From the NCBI GenBank assembly GCA_017612555.1, contig JAGAFR010000031.1:1-64000 (forward strand): 64,000 nt of DNA, read 5' to 3'. A program made the position numbers and the translations under genes. This stretch comes from Lachnospiraceae bacterium. Its GTDB lineage: Bacteria > Bacillota > Clostridia > Lachnospirales > Lachnospiraceae. Each line of letters begins with the position of its first letter. The first letter of the stretch is position 1. Under the pieces are notes generated by a model. The model had not been told where the DNA came from and did not search any database. It saw nothing but the letters and a program-made list of their open reading frames with translations. Below, one piece after another: positions 1-7,723 of the stretch.

Positions 1-359
1 CCGTTATCCGAGCAAGCCTTCTCTGCCATACGGATACCGCCGTAAGGCTGAAGTGAACGCTTGAAAGGCTTATCTGTCTGGAAACCTACGATAGTCTCTT
101 TGCTCTTGTCAAGGTATCCGGGACCATGTGATGTGATAGTTGATACAACCTTGGTATCCATATCAAGAACACCACCGTTTTCTCTTTCCTTCTTCTGAAG
201 GTCGAGTACCATTGCCCATAAGTCTTTTGTGTTCTGTGTAGGTCCTGCAAGGAAAGAATCATCTCCGTCATAAGGAGTATAATTCTTCTGGATGAAGTCA
301 CGTACGTTGACTTCGCTTTCCCACTTACCGCCTACGAAACCGTTCCATTCTGATCTCAT
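1..359 (-). CDS. pflB: Pyruvate formate-lyase, N-terminal part (runs off the left edge)
   Basis: Formate C-acetyltransferase converts pyruvate and CoA to acetyl-CoA and formate in the cytoplasm under anaerobic conditions. The 119 visible residues match the family's N-terminus closely, with the conserved stretches NVRDFIQKNYTPYDGDDSFL, STITSHGPGYLDK and the GFQTDKPFKR...GGIRM block. The start is the ATG at 357-359, with GGAGG about 6 nt upstream (367-371). The catalytic cysteines and the C-terminal glycyl-radical domain lie outside the window, so completeness cannot be judged. It has its own promoter at 422-451. The activating enzyme is not visible and would be expected to the left. Family assignment is very secure. 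Confidence 0.96.
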   Translation of the reverse strand, partial: MRSEWNGFVGGKWESEVNVRDFIQKNYTPYDGDDSFLAGPTQNTKDLWAMVLDLQKKERENGGVLDMDTKVVSTITSHGPGYLDKSKETIVGFQTDKPFKRSLQPYGGIRMAEKACSDN

Positions 360-421
360 TGTAACGCCTCCTAATAATTTAATTAAAATGAACCAGTAAG
401 TTCTACGTTTTGGTAATTGCT

Positions 422-451
422 ATTATAGTTTGTGTATTGTATACACGTCAA
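422..451 (-). promoter_or_regulatory. Sigma-A type promoter of pflB
   Basis: On the minus strand TTGACG (446-451) is followed by an 18-bp spacer and TATAAT (422-427). The start codon lies about 62 nt downstream of the -10 element. It is the only strong promoter match upstream of pflB. Confidence 0.8.
432..446. promoter_or_regulatory. Perfect dyad inside the pflB promoter spacer (candidate operator)
   Basis: GTGTAT-TGT-ATACAC is a perfect 6+6 bp inverted repeat sitting between the -10 and touching the -35 element of the pflB promoter, where a bound repressor would block RNA polymerase. It does not match the Rex consensus (TTGTGA-N6-TCACAA) well. The regulator is unknown. Confidence 0.5.
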
Positions 452-490
452 GGCGAACAGCGCCTTTTATCTGTATTTTTTTACGTACAT

Positions 491-514
491 AAAAGCCCCG
501 ATTTTTATCGGGGC
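491..514 (-). terminator. Intrinsic terminator, minus strand
   Basis: Stem GCCCCGAT (495-502) / ATCGGGGC (507-514) with a 4-nt loop is followed on the minus strand by TTTTATG. It lies upstream of the pflB promoter. The only minus-strand gene to its right is mecA, so the mecA message probably runs antisense through the DUF1858 gene and ends here. Confidence 0.75.
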
Positions 515-520
515 CGATTG

Positions 521-549
521 TTGACTGTATGAATAAAAAATGCTACCCT
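521..549 (+). promoter_or_regulatory. Possible promoter of the DUF1858 gene
   Basis: TTGACT (521-526), a 17-bp spacer and TACCCT (544-549). The -35 is good and the -10 is poor (3 of 6 matches), so this is a weak call. Confidence 0.3.
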
Positions 550-593
550 ATCTGCGAAAAATAACAACGGATCTGACCATATGGAGGTAGAAT

Positions 594-785
594 ATGAGCA
601 TTACAAAAGATATGACAATAGGCGAGATACTTGTTACAAAACCCGAAGTGGCTCCCATCCTCATGGAGGCCGGAATGCACTGCCTCGGGTGTCCGTCCGC
701 TCAGGGCGAATCACTCGAAGAGGCAGCTATGGTTCACGGTCTTGATATCGACAGCCTGATGGATAAGATATCGGCTCTTGCTTAA
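594..785 (+). CDS. DUF1858-family small redox-disulfide protein
   Basis: A 63-residue cytoplasmic protein of the DUF1858 family (found alone or fused to hybrid-cluster and redox proteins). Family signature is present: the TIGEIL opening, the [20 protein letters not shown] segment with a CxxC pair at about residues 30-33, and a C-terminal helix. The CxxC is thought to be redox active or metal binding, but no reaction is established. The ATG at 594 has GGAGG at 583-587. Its stop codon overlaps the stop of mecA on the other strand by 4 bp within CTTAAG. A terminator between them is absent, so the two transcripts overlap. Confidence 0.85.
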   Translation: MSITKDMTIGEILVTKPEVAPILMEAGMHCLGCPSAQGESLEEAAMVHGLDIDSLMDKISALA

Positions 786-1528
786 GACAACAGTGTTTCT
801 ATTGCATTGTCGGCTATGATACGGTTGTTGTGTTCTACAAAGAACGCTTCGGTAGCGGGAGTTGCTCTTCCCATTGAACCGTATTCCGACAGGACATTAC
901 ATATCCTGTTGAATTCTTCTGTTGTGTGCTCGCCTTTACCGAGAGCGAGTACATAACAGTCGCCTGACTCATCATGATAAAGGGAACTCTTTCCCTTAAA
1001 TACCTTGGCTACTATTCCCGCAGCATTAATCACATCGGCAAGACTGTCAAATATGAAGCCTCTCGACAGCTCAGCCGAAACAGCTGCCTGCTGTTCTATC
1101 TTTTCTCTTGCTTCTTCTATAAGCTCAGGATTCTTCGATACTTCCTCTGAGATCTTCTTAAACAGGTCAAGAACCTCCGGCATCTCCTCGCTAACCGATC
1201 TGAACAGCTCAGTCATCACATCATCTTCGCTGTCCCCGCTGTCAGGTGCAAAGTTCGCAAATCTCGTATCAAGTTCGTCGGGATCCTCAACCTTTGTAAT
1301 GATCAGTATGATCGATTCGGATGAAAGAGGTATCGCCTCGATCATAAGAGGTATATCGTTGGCTTCAAAACCAAGCTCATATGAAGCCTGCTGCATCATG
1401 TCACGAAACAGACTCTTTGCCTTCTCGGTCCCGTATGCAAGTTCCGAAAGTCTGAGCTGCCTGTCGGCAAGATCAGTTCTTGTCAGTGTACATCTAATCT
1501 GATGATCGTTAACACGTTCAAGTTTCAC
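782..1528 (-). CDS. mecA: MecA-family adaptor protein for ClpC
   Basis: MecA proteins deliver substrates to the ClpC/ClpP protease and help assemble the ClpC hexamer; in Bacillus they target the competence regulator ComK. The 248-residue product has the typical short N-terminal domain, an acidic linker (about residues 85-125) and a C-terminal adaptor domain. An in-frame GTG at 1535-1537 abuts the AGGAGG at 1537-1542. The GTG at 1526-1528 is spaced 8 nt from that AGGAGG and matches the family N-terminus (MKLERVND), so it is taken as start. It has its own TTGACA-17-TATAAA promoter at 1556-1584. Its 3' end overlaps the DUF1858 gene. Substrates in this organism are unknown. Confidence 0.88.
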   Translation of the reverse strand: MKLERVNDHQIRCTLTRTDLADRQLRLSELAYGTEKAKSLFRDMMQQASYELGFEANDIPLMIEAIPLSSESIILIITKVEDPDELDTRFANFAPDSGDSEDDVMTELFRSVSEEMPEVLDLFKKISEEVSKNPELIEEAREKIEQQAAVSAELSRGFIFDSLADVINAAGIVAKVFKGKSSLYHDESGDCYVLALGKGEHTTEEFNRICNVLSEYGSMGRATPATEAFFVEHNNRIIADNAIETLLS

Positions 1529-1555
1529 GTTATACACCTCCTATCGTAGTATATA

Positions 1556-1584
1556 TTTATATATCGACAAAAATGAATTGTCAA
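1556..1584 (-). promoter_or_regulatory. mecA promoter
   Basis: Minus-strand TTGACA (1579-1584), 17-bp spacer, TATAAA (1556-1561), about 28 nt upstream of the GTG start. Confidence 0.8.
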
Positions 1585-1635
1585 TTAATATATCTTATAT
1601 GTGGTAAAGATCAAAAGTAACACTATATGTAGTAC

Positions 1636-1664
1636 TTGCAAGCTTCTCCCTCTTCGGATATTAT
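1636..1664 (+). promoter_or_regulatory. Promoter reading into the gene-free region 1671-2150
   Basis: TTGCAA (1636-1641), 17-bp spacer, TATTAT (1659-1664). It is divergent from the mecA promoter and points into a stretch without any credible coding sequence. Confidence 0.6.
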
Positions 1665-1670
1665 ATTACA

Positions 1671-2150
1671 CGAGATCGCTCTCTTGCAGTCTGTGACGAA
1701 AGGAGGGCAGAAGTAATTCATATTTCTTATCTACATTTTAAGATATATGTCTTAATTTTTCCAGTGAATTTCCTGTGACGACAGGAGATTTACACATATC
1801 AGGAGTTTCTAATCGGGTCATCCCCGAATTTTCAACGAATTGATCATTCGATAACTCCCCTGGTTTTATGATGTAATTGGTTGTTCGCAACTGGATTCTT
1901 TATTATTTTCAACCGAAAAGCAATAGTGTATCCACGCGCAAGAAGCGGTCTTATCATTGTATCACTTACCTGTTGACCAAATGCAGGTACCTTCTTACGG
2001 ACGGATCTTTGGCGCTACCAAACAGAGTTTTCCGATACCGAATACGCAAAGGATCCGTCTGTATCAAAGATCTACGGATAAAGTCTTACCGGCTCCCATT
2101 CCGGTTTGGCAGCTTGCTTTACTGCACATCTTCCTCATATGTGACACAAC
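1671..2150 (+). ncRNA. Candidate large structured non-coding RNA
   Basis: About 480 nt between mecA and the GH18 gene carry no plausible coding sequence but many helices. A three-way junction is closed by GGAGTT (1802-1807)/AACTCC (1853-1858) and holds hairpins TCGGG/CCCGA and CGAAT/ATTCG. There is a UUCG tetraloop hairpin GTTG-TTCG-CAAC (1880-1891) and AAGAAG/CTTCTT (1940-1945/1991-1996) enclosing CCTG/CAGG. A long bulged helix pairs 2000-2014 with 2045-2059. ACCGG/CCGGT (2088-2092/2101-2105) and GCAG/CTGC (2109-2112/2122-2125) follow. A 15-nt motif starting CTGTGACGA occurs twice (1691-1705, 1773-1787; 14/15 identical). The strand is inferred from the promoter at 1636-1664; the 3' end is uncertain. 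Conserved RNase P, tmRNA and SRP RNA cores were not found. It could be a known large RNA class such as OLE, ROOL or raiA, which I cannot test. Confidence 0.5.
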
Positions 2151-2151
2151 T

Positions 2152-3933
2152 CTACTCTGCCGCGGGCCGGTAATAATCATCTATTATCATAAAGGCTTCA
2201 TCCGTTCCGAAAGCAAGCTGCCAAACGGCAACTCCGGCCAGGTCATGAGCTTTCATGACCTCAAGCTTGGCCTGGATGGATTTTTCATCTTCAAGCCATA
2301 TCATGGCTTTTCCTTCACTTACAGACCACTCGGCATAATTCTGCCCCGTGGCGTCGTCCCACTCGGCGGTAGCTCCGGCTGATGCGACCGTTTCCTTTGC
2401 CTTGGACATCGGAAGCGTCTGCATGTCAACAATGGCTCCGCTTTCATCGACCGTCCAATATCTTGCATAAAACGGAAGTCCGTTTATGACTTTCTCCTTC
2501 GGTACGTCCTCAAGAGTATGCTCGATTCCTTCGAGGACAAAATCAATAGATGCGACCGATCCAGCTTCTTCGGAACCGCTTGTGTGCTCATCATATCCCA
2601 TTATGATCACGTAATCGGCAAATATTCCCTGTTCTTCGCGATCATAATGCATCGTATACTCTTTCGGAACATAGTTGTCGACCGATACAACAAGTCCCTT
2701 CTTGTGGGCCGCCAGAGTAAACTCCCTGACAAACTGTATGAACGGCGGAGCATCTTCCGTTGAAAGCGATTCAAAATCTATGTTGATACCGTCAAGCTTC
2801 AGCTGTCCGGCATATGAAAGAAGCTGCTCCGTAACGTATGCTCTCTTTGCGGGATCCGACATTACCGCATAAGTGCTTACCTCGGGGTAAGTAAGATTGC
2901 TCACAAGACCCCATACCTTGATGCCTTTTGCATGACAGGTCTCAACATACGAAGATGAACCTATCGACTCTACCGTTCCTTCGTTGTCGGCAAGCGCAAA
3001 CCATGTGGGTGATATCGTATTGATATATTTCAGATACTTTTCATTATCTTTAAGCGCTGATGTGGAGCTGTCATTCGTCACGTTATGCCAAGCCAGGACA
3101 ACGGGTGTTGAATAGTCCGCAACAGGCTTGACCGTTATGGGTGCCACATCCGCAACCGGTGTCTCAGCCCTGTCATATTTTTCTCCGAGATGCTTGATCT
3201 CGATAAATCCGGTGATCAGATCCTGGGACATGACTCTTATCCACTTCTCATTCTCTGATCCTACGATCTGTACCGTATTACCTTTTCGAAGTTCCTTGAG
3301 GACGTCTGCGTTCTTGTCAGGCTCGGTCCTTATTGCGACGTTATCCTTTGATACATCCGCAACAACTTCGCTTCCCCACTCGGTCTTGATCTCCGCACGG
3401 TATGGCTCTTTTCCGCCGCCGAACAGCTGATACTCAAAGTTTGTGAACACCCTGACATAATCAAGGCACACCATCAGTGTGTCGCCTTCGCTGTAGCAGA
3501 CAGGATATCCCGCCTGAATGCCGTTACCTTCAAGCGTGTAGTAGTTCTCTCCCGGAACAGCTGTGTAGACACCGTCTCCCGTTGTGTAGAGCAGGTTTCC
3601 GTTTGATGTCTCCAGATAAAAGTTGTCATTGTATTTTTCCACAACGGTCTCATACGGAACATAGAGCCTTCCGTCCTTGACGGTTATCTTGTCATCGGTA
3701 ACTTCACAGTTTTCAACGACCGATGCCGTATCATCCGATGTGGACTTGAAGTATTCGCGAAGATCAGCTGCCTTGTCTGAATATCCCCATTCATCAAACA
3801 GGCCCGTGGTCTGCGCGATCAGCAGTATCACACCGATAAGCAGCATTGCCACCGCAACCGGGATCACCGCCTGCAGTATTTTTCTCCTGCGTTTTCTTCT
3901 TCTTCTTGCTTCCCTTGAACTATTGTAAGCCAA
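2152..3933 (-). CDS. Membrane-anchored GH18 glycosyl hydrolase with SH3-like domain
   Basis: A 593-residue protein of the GH18/YaaH-SleL type, expected to cleave N-acetylglucosaminyl bonds in peptidoglycan or chitin-like polymers outside the membrane. An Arg/Lys-rich N-terminus (residues 7-18) precedes one transmembrane segment (about 20-42). Then come a copper-amine-oxidase/SH3-like region (about 80-250) and the GH18 barrel (about 275-590). The catalytic motif DGINIDFE puts the acid Glu at residue 388; the first Asp of the usual DxxDxDxE is present. The start is TTG at 3931-3933, with GGAGG 10 nt upstream. It lies 21 nt after the acyl-CoA-synthetase-like gene and is probably cotranscribed. 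A sporulation role is possible but unsupported here. Confidence 0.85.
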   Translation of the reverse strand: MAYNSSREARRRRKRRRKILQAVIPVAVAMLLIGVILLIAQTTGLFDEWGYSDKAADLREYFKSTSDDTASVVENCEVTDDKITVKDGRLYVPYETVVEKYNDNFYLETSNGNLLYTTGDGVYTAVPGENYYTLEGNGIQAGYPVCYSEGDTLMVCLDYVRVFTNFEYQLFGGGKEPYRAEIKTEWGSEVVADVSKDNVAIRTEPDKNADVLKELRKGNTVQIVGSENEKWIRVMSQDLITGFIEIKHLGEKYDRAETPVADVAPITVKPVADYSTPVVLAWHNVTNDSSTSALKDNEKYLKYINTISPTWFALADNEGTVESIGSSSYVETCHAKGIKVWGLVSNLTYPEVSTYAVMSDPAKRAYVTEQLLSYAGQLKLDGINIDFESLSTEDAPPFIQFVREFTLAAHKKGLVVSVDNYVPKEYTMHYDREEQGIFADYVIIMGYDEHTSGSEEAGSVASIDFVLEGIEHTLEDVPKEKVINGLPFYARYWTVDESGAIVDMQTLPMSKAKETVASAGATAEWDDATGQNYAEWSVSEGKAMIWLEDEKSIQAKLEVMKAHDLAGVAVWQLAFGTDEAFMIIDDYYRPAAE

Positions 3934-3954
3934 AATTATTTATCCTCCACCTTA

Positions 3955-5589
3955 TTATCCCAGGTTCTGTGCTTCTACAAGCCCTTTGCCTCCGTAGATC
4001 TCGCGAAGCTTCGGCTTCTCGATCTTACCGGTAGGGTTACGCGGGATATCCGCAAATATGACCCTGTGAGGTCTCTTGTATCTCGGAAGAGCCATGCAGA
4101 AGTTATTGACCTCTTCCTCGGTAAGCACATAATCCTTCTTAAGTTCGATGATCGCACAGCTGACCTCTCCGAGCCGCTTGTCAGGTATACCGATCACGGC
4201 AACATCGTGGACCGCATCGTTTGTACGTATAAAGTCTTCTATCTGAACAGGATATATGTTTTCTCCGCCGCTGATGATAACATCTTTCTTACGATCAACG
4301 AGCATGATGAACCCGTCTTCGTCTTCCGTTGCCATATCACCCGTAAACAGCCATCCGTCAGCCAGAACTTCCTTCGTGGACTTGGGATCGTGATAATAGC
4401 ATTCCATGACACCGGGACCCTTTACTGCGAGTTCTCCGACTTCTCCCTGTTTTACGGGCTGTCTGTTTTCGTCCACGATCTTGGTCTCCCAACCGTAGCC
4501 GGCCTTTCCTATACAGCCGACCTTGTCTATGTTCTCAACACCAAGATGTACACATCCCGGTCCTATCGACTCTGACAGTCCGTAGTTCGTATCGTACTGA
4601 TGATGAGGGAAGATCTCCTTCCACTTCTTGATAAGACTTCTCGGAACGGGCTGTGCGCCTATATGCATGAGCCTCCACTGTGACAGTTCATAATCCGCCA
4701 GATTGACCCTTCCGCTGTCGATCGCTTCCAGTATATCCTGCGCCCACGGAACAAGGAGCCATACGATAGTGCACTTCTCCGTTGATACGGCATCCAGTAT
4801 TATCTCGGGCGCTGTACCCTGAAGAAGGACAGCCTTGGATGCCGACAAGAGGCTTCCGAACCAGTGCATTTTCGCACCCGTATGATAGAGCGGCGGGATC
4901 AGCAGGAACACATCATCTCTCTGCTGTCCGTGATGATTCTGCTCACATGCCGCAGAATGCATAAGCGACCTGTGCTTGTGAAGTATAGCCTTTGGAAATC
5001 CCGTCGTACCCGACGAAAAATAGATCGCTGCCTCATCATCATCCGTTATCTTGATATTGGGACGAACGCTGGAGCAATTGGCAACAGCCTCCTTGTAATC
5101 CTCCGCAAAAGTAGGGCAGTTATCTCCTACATATATAAGAAGTCTCTTCTTGGACAGCTCGTCACATATCTCTTCGATACGTCCGATAAACTCCGGACCG
5201 AACACAAGTATATCGATCTGGGACAGCTTTGCGCAGTACATGATCTCGTCCGATGAATATCTGAAGTTAAAAGGTACCACCGTAGCTCCGGTCTTAAGCA
5301 CTCCGAAGTATATCGGAAGCCACTCAAGGCAGTTCATCATGATTATACCTACCTTGTGTCCCGACTTGATACCCATGGACATGAGGTAGTTGGCAAATCT
5401 GTTGGCCTTCTCGTCAAAGACGCCCCATGTGATCTCCCTGCGATAGGACTCCTTGTTGGTACTCTCTATCAGTTCGTATTCCTTCCACGTAACACGTCTT
5501 GTCTCTTTGATCTTGGGATTGATCTCAATAAGTGCCACATCATTCGGATACTTATCTGCATTTCTTTCCAGTAATTCTGTAATAGGCAT
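3955..5589 (-). CDS. AMP-forming acyl-CoA synthetase-like ligase
   Basis: Class I adenylate-forming enzyme (544 residues), predicted to activate a carboxylic acid as acyl-AMP and transfer it to CoA or another thiol. The P-loop-like motif YFSSGTTGFPK, the YGLSES adenine motif, the GWLFTGD motif, the DRKKD hinge and the C-terminal catalytic lysine in NPTGKIEKPKLRE are all visible. The ATG at 5587-5589 is preceded by GGAGGG at 5595-5600; the 17 codons upstream lack support and are excluded. Substrate cannot be read from sequence; medium- or long-chain acids are typical for close homologues. Promoter at 5658-5686. The GH18 gene follows, with no obvious functional link. Confidence 0.88.
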   Translation of the reverse strand: MPITELLERNADKYPNDVALIEINPKIKETRRVTWKEYELIESTNKESYRREITWGVFDEKANRFANYLMSMGIKSGHKVGIIMMNCLEWLPIYFGVLKTGATVVPFNFRYSSDEIMYCAKLSQIDILVFGPEFIGRIEEICDELSKKRLLIYVGDNCPTFAEDYKEAVANCSSVRPNIKITDDDEAAIYFSSGTTGFPKAILHKHRSLMHSAACEQNHHGQQRDDVFLLIPPLYHTGAKMHWFGSLLSASKAVLLQGTAPEIILDAVSTEKCTIVWLLVPWAQDILEAIDSGRVNLADYELSQWRLMHIGAQPVPRSLIKKWKEIFPHHQYDTNYGLSESIGPGCVHLGVENIDKVGCIGKAGYGWETKIVDENRQPVKQGEVGELAVKGPGVMECYYHDPKSTKEVLADGWLFTGDMATEDEDGFIMLVDRKKDVIISGGENIYPVQIEDFIRTNDAVHDVAVIGIPDKRLGEVSCAIIELKKDYVLTEEEVNNFCMALPRYKRPHRVIFADIPRNPTGKIEKPKLREIYGGKGLVEAQNLG

Positions 5590-5657
5590 GACTACCCTCC
5601 AATAATAGATTTTTGCGCTTACTTTAGCACAATAACGCATTTATGCGTTCAAGTTCT

Positions 5658-5686
5658 AGTTTATCCGCCGCAGGTATAAATGTCAA
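5658..5686 (-). promoter_or_regulatory. Promoter of the acyl-CoA synthetase-like / GH18 unit
   Basis: Minus-strand TTGACA (5681-5686), 17-bp spacer, TAAACT (5658-5663), about 65 nt upstream of the start codon. Confidence 0.7.
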
Positions 5687-5710
5687 TGCATGATACTCTT
5701 TGCAAACTAA

Positions 5711-5735
5711 AAGGGGACGGTTCAACCGTCCCCTT
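5711..5735 (-). terminator. Intrinsic terminator of the rpsF-ssb-rpsR operon
   Basis: Strong stem AAGGGGACGG (5711-5720)/CCGTCCCCTT (5726-5735) with loop TTCAA, running into TTTTAG on the minus strand. It lies 45 nt after the rpsR stop. Confidence 0.88.
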
Positions 5736-5779
5736 GTTAACAGGTTCTTCCCATCTTCGATGGGTCCCTCCTATCTGCA

Positions 5780-6052
5780 TTAATCAGCTGTATAGGGCAT
5801 AAGTGCTACATGACGCGCACGCTTAACTGCAACAGTAAGAGCTCTCTGATGTCTTGCACAGTTTCCCGTGATCCTTCTGGGAAGGATCTTTCCTCTTTCG
5901 GAAACGTACTTCTTAAGTGTAGCTACATCCTTGTAATCAAGAGCCTTTTCCTTACCGCAGAATACGCAAACCTTCTTACGTCTGTGGATAGGATTTCTTC
6001 TCCTTACCGGTGCGTCTTCTCTATCGCCATCTTGTGCTTTATTAAAAGCCAT
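5780..6052 (-). CDS. rpsR: 30S ribosomal protein bS18
   Basis: A 90-residue ribosomal protein of the small-subunit platform that binds next to bS6. The typical basic C-terminus and core ([29 protein letters not shown]) are intact. A CVFC pair plus a further Cys suggest the zinc-binding form. The start ATG at 6050-6052 has AGGAGG 7-8 nt upstream. It is the last gene of the conserved rpsF-ssb-rpsR operon and is followed by a strong terminator at 5711-5735. Confidence 0.98.
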   Translation of the reverse strand: MAFNKAQDGDREDAPVRRRNPIHRRKKVCVFCGKEKALDYKDVATLKKYVSERGKILPRRITGNCARHQRALTVAVKRARHVALMPYTAD

Positions 6053-6079
6053 AATAATCCTCCTTCTTGCTATTGAACA

Positions 6080-6529
6080 TCAGCTGAACGGAAGCTCCTC
6101 GTCTATCCCATCGGGAATGTTCATGAATCCGTCACCGCTGTCTCCGGCACTGTCCTGTCCCGGTGCGGGTACAAACGAATCACCTGATCCGCCGGACTGC
6201 GACTTGCTGTCTACGAACTCGTGGCGTTCCGCAACTATATCCGTGGTATAAACCTTCTGTCCTTCCTTGTTGGTATAACTTCCTGTCTGAATGCGGCCCT
6301 CAATGAGTATCCTCATTCCTTTTCGCAGATACTTCTCTGCAAATTCCCCCGTGCGGCCAAAAGCTACAATATTGAAAAAATCCGCTGTCGGCTGATCCGG
6401 GTTATTGTTATCCCTTCTGTTTCTGTCTACTGCCAGACCGTATCTTGCGATAGCCATCGCATTGTCGCCTGCAGAATATCTGACTTCGGGGTCACGGGTA
6501 AGTCTTCCAACCAATATAACTTTATTCAT
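6080..6529 (-). CDS. ssb: Single-stranded DNA-binding protein
   Basis: SSB (149 residues) coats single-stranded DNA in replication, repair and recombination. It has an N-terminal OB fold (about residues 1-108, opening MNKVILVGRLTRDPE), a Gly/Ser/Asp-rich linker and the acidic C-terminal tail DEELPFS that recruits partner proteins. The ATG at 6527-6529 begins at the conserved MNKV; an in-frame extension to 6640 would overlap rpsF and is rejected. The ribosome site is weak (AGAAAGAGAG), suggesting translational coupling to rpsF, which ends 16 nt upstream. Confidence 0.97.
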   Translation of the reverse strand: MNKVILVGRLTRDPEVRYSAGDNAMAIARYGLAVDRNRRDNNNPDQPTADFFNIVAFGRTGEFAEKYLRKGMRILIEGRIQTGSYTNKEGQKVYTTDIVAERHEFVDSKSQSGGSGDSFVPAPGQDSAGDSGDGFMNIPDGIDEELPFS

Positions 6530-6545
6530 GTATACTCTCTTTCTA

Positions 6546-6833
6546 TTACGCTTCTGCCTTAACGCAGAGATAACGAAGAACGTTATCCATAATGCGGATC
6601 CGATTTTCGATCTCGATAGGAGCGGTGGGTTCTGCATCAAACTGAACGAAATAGTAGAAGCCTTCTCTCATCTTCTGTACTTCGTATGCCAGTCTCTTCT
6701 TGCCCCACTCGTCCACGTTGGTCACCGCACCACCGAAACGATCAATGTAATTCTTGATCTTTTCGATCACGGCAGCACGTTCGTCGTCTTCGATCTTAGC
6801 ATTAAGAACAACGCATAATTCATATTTGCTCAT
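6546..6833 (-). CDS. rpsF: 30S ribosomal protein bS6
   Basis: A 95-residue small-subunit ribosomal protein that pairs with bS18. The family pattern is clear: MSKYELCVVL opening, the FGG...VDEWGKKRLAYE segment and FDAEP. ATG at 6831-6833 with AGGAGG 8 nt upstream. First gene of the rpsF-ssb-rpsR operon. The promoter at 6915-6943 overlaps an inverted repeat. In other Firmicutes the bS6:bS18 complex represses its own mRNA leader; whether the leader here does so was not established. Confidence 0.98.
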   Translation of the reverse strand: MSKYELCVVLNAKIEDDERAAVIEKIKNYIDRFGGAVTNVDEWGKKRLAYEVQKMREGFYYFVQFDAEPTAPIEIENRIRIMDNVLRYLCVKAEA

Positions 6834-6903
6834 GCCTGGTACCTCCTTTTGGACTGTGGCCTCCGTATGTGTATATAACTACGGAAGCAAGGAAAAATTG
6901 TAT

Positions 6904-6936
6904 CACGAAATCGTATGATACCACATACGAATCGTG
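6904..6936. repeat. Inverted repeat over the rpsF -10 region
   Basis: CACG-AAA-TCGTATG / CATACGA-AT-CGTG with a 6-nt loop (ATACCA). On the minus strand it is followed by ATACAATTTTT, so it could terminate the sirtuin message. It also covers the rpsF -10 box, so it could act as an operator or fold in the 5' leader. Confidence 0.5.
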
Positions 6937-6943
6937 TTTTCAA
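6915..6943 (-). promoter_or_regulatory. rpsF promoter
   Basis: Minus-strand TTGAAA (6938-6943), 17-bp spacer, TATCAT (6915-6920). The leader to the rpsF ATG is about 75 nt. Confidence 0.65.
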
Positions 6944-6962
6944 GGGTTTTTGGTTACAAAAA

Positions 6963-7685
6963 TCAAACCTTTATCGCACCCAAAACCTCTCCGATACTGT
7001 CATTTATCACAAGATCTGCTCTGGCGTCCATCGGCGTTTTGGACTTATTGATCAAAACAAGCTTATGTCCCCTGTAATAATCTATGAGTCCGGCCGCAGG
7101 ATATACCGCAAGAGAAGTACCTCCGATTATAAGTACATCCGCATTTGAGATATAGTTTACGGACTTGCTCATTATCGTATTATCAAGTCCCTCTTCGTAC
7201 AGCACCACATCGGGCTTGATGGGGCCGCCGCACTTATCGCATTTGGGCACGCCCTCACTGTCTATTATGTAGTTGACATCAAACATTTTGCCGCAGGACT
7301 CACAGTAATTGCGAAGCACGCTTCCGTGAAGTTCCATGACTTCTTTGCTTCCTGCCGCCTGATGAAGCCCGTCTATGTTCTGAGTCACGACCGCTTTCAG
7401 TTTTCCTGCCGCCTCAAGCTCCGCAAGCTTCAGGTGCGCCTTGTTAGGCTTTGCCGTTGTGCACAGCATCTTATCCCTGTAGAATCTGTAGAATTCCTCG
7501 GGCTTGCTTCTGTAAAAAGAATGTGAGAGGATCGTCTCCGGAGGATAATCATATTTCTGGTTGTACAATCCGTCCACACTTCGAAAATCCGGAATGCCGC
7601 TCTCGGTTGATACTCCGGCTCCACCGAAGAAGACAATATTATCCGATTCGCTTATCCATTGCTGTAAAGTTTCCTGTGGTGTCAT
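6963..7685 (-). CDS. NAD-dependent protein deacylase, sirtuin family
   Basis: Sir2-type enzyme (240 residues) that removes acyl groups from lysines using NAD+, giving nicotinamide and O-acyl-ADP-ribose. Motifs: GAGVSTESGIPDFRS (NAD binding), TQNIDGLH, the catalytic His in ELHGSV, and a zinc site of two CxxC pairs (CESC, CDKC). The ATG at 7683-7685 has GGAGG with 8-nt spacing; an upstream in-frame start 27 nt away lies before that site and is rejected. It ends just before the rpsF promoter. It may desuccinylate or deacetylate metabolic enzymes such as acyl-CoA synthetases; the ligase at 3955-5589 is a possible but untested target. Confidence 0.94.
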   Translation of the reverse strand: MTPQETLQQWISESDNIVFFGGAGVSTESGIPDFRSVDGLYNQKYDYPPETILSHSFYRSKPEEFYRFYRDKMLCTTAKPNKAHLKLAELEAAGKLKAVVTQNIDGLHQAAGSKEVMELHGSVLRNYCESCGKMFDVNYIIDSEGVPKCDKCGGPIKPDVVLYEEGLDNTIMSKSVNYISNADVLIIGGTSLAVYPAAGLIDYYRGHKLVLINKSKTPMDARADLVINDSIGEVLGAIKV

Positions 7686-7723
7686 AAACTGTTCCTCCTT
7701 TGTTTTAAGCATCTGTACAGTGA

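Noticed and set aside
1877..2382. Two overlapping plus-strand open frames (98 and 141 codons) in the mecA-GH18 gap
   Set aside because: No ribosome-binding site, no recognisable protein pattern, irregular composition, and the second runs antisense into the GH18 gene; the helices described explain the region better.
6080..6640. Longer ssb start at 6640
   Set aside because: It would overlap most of the rpsF 3' end, and homology begins at MNKV (6529).
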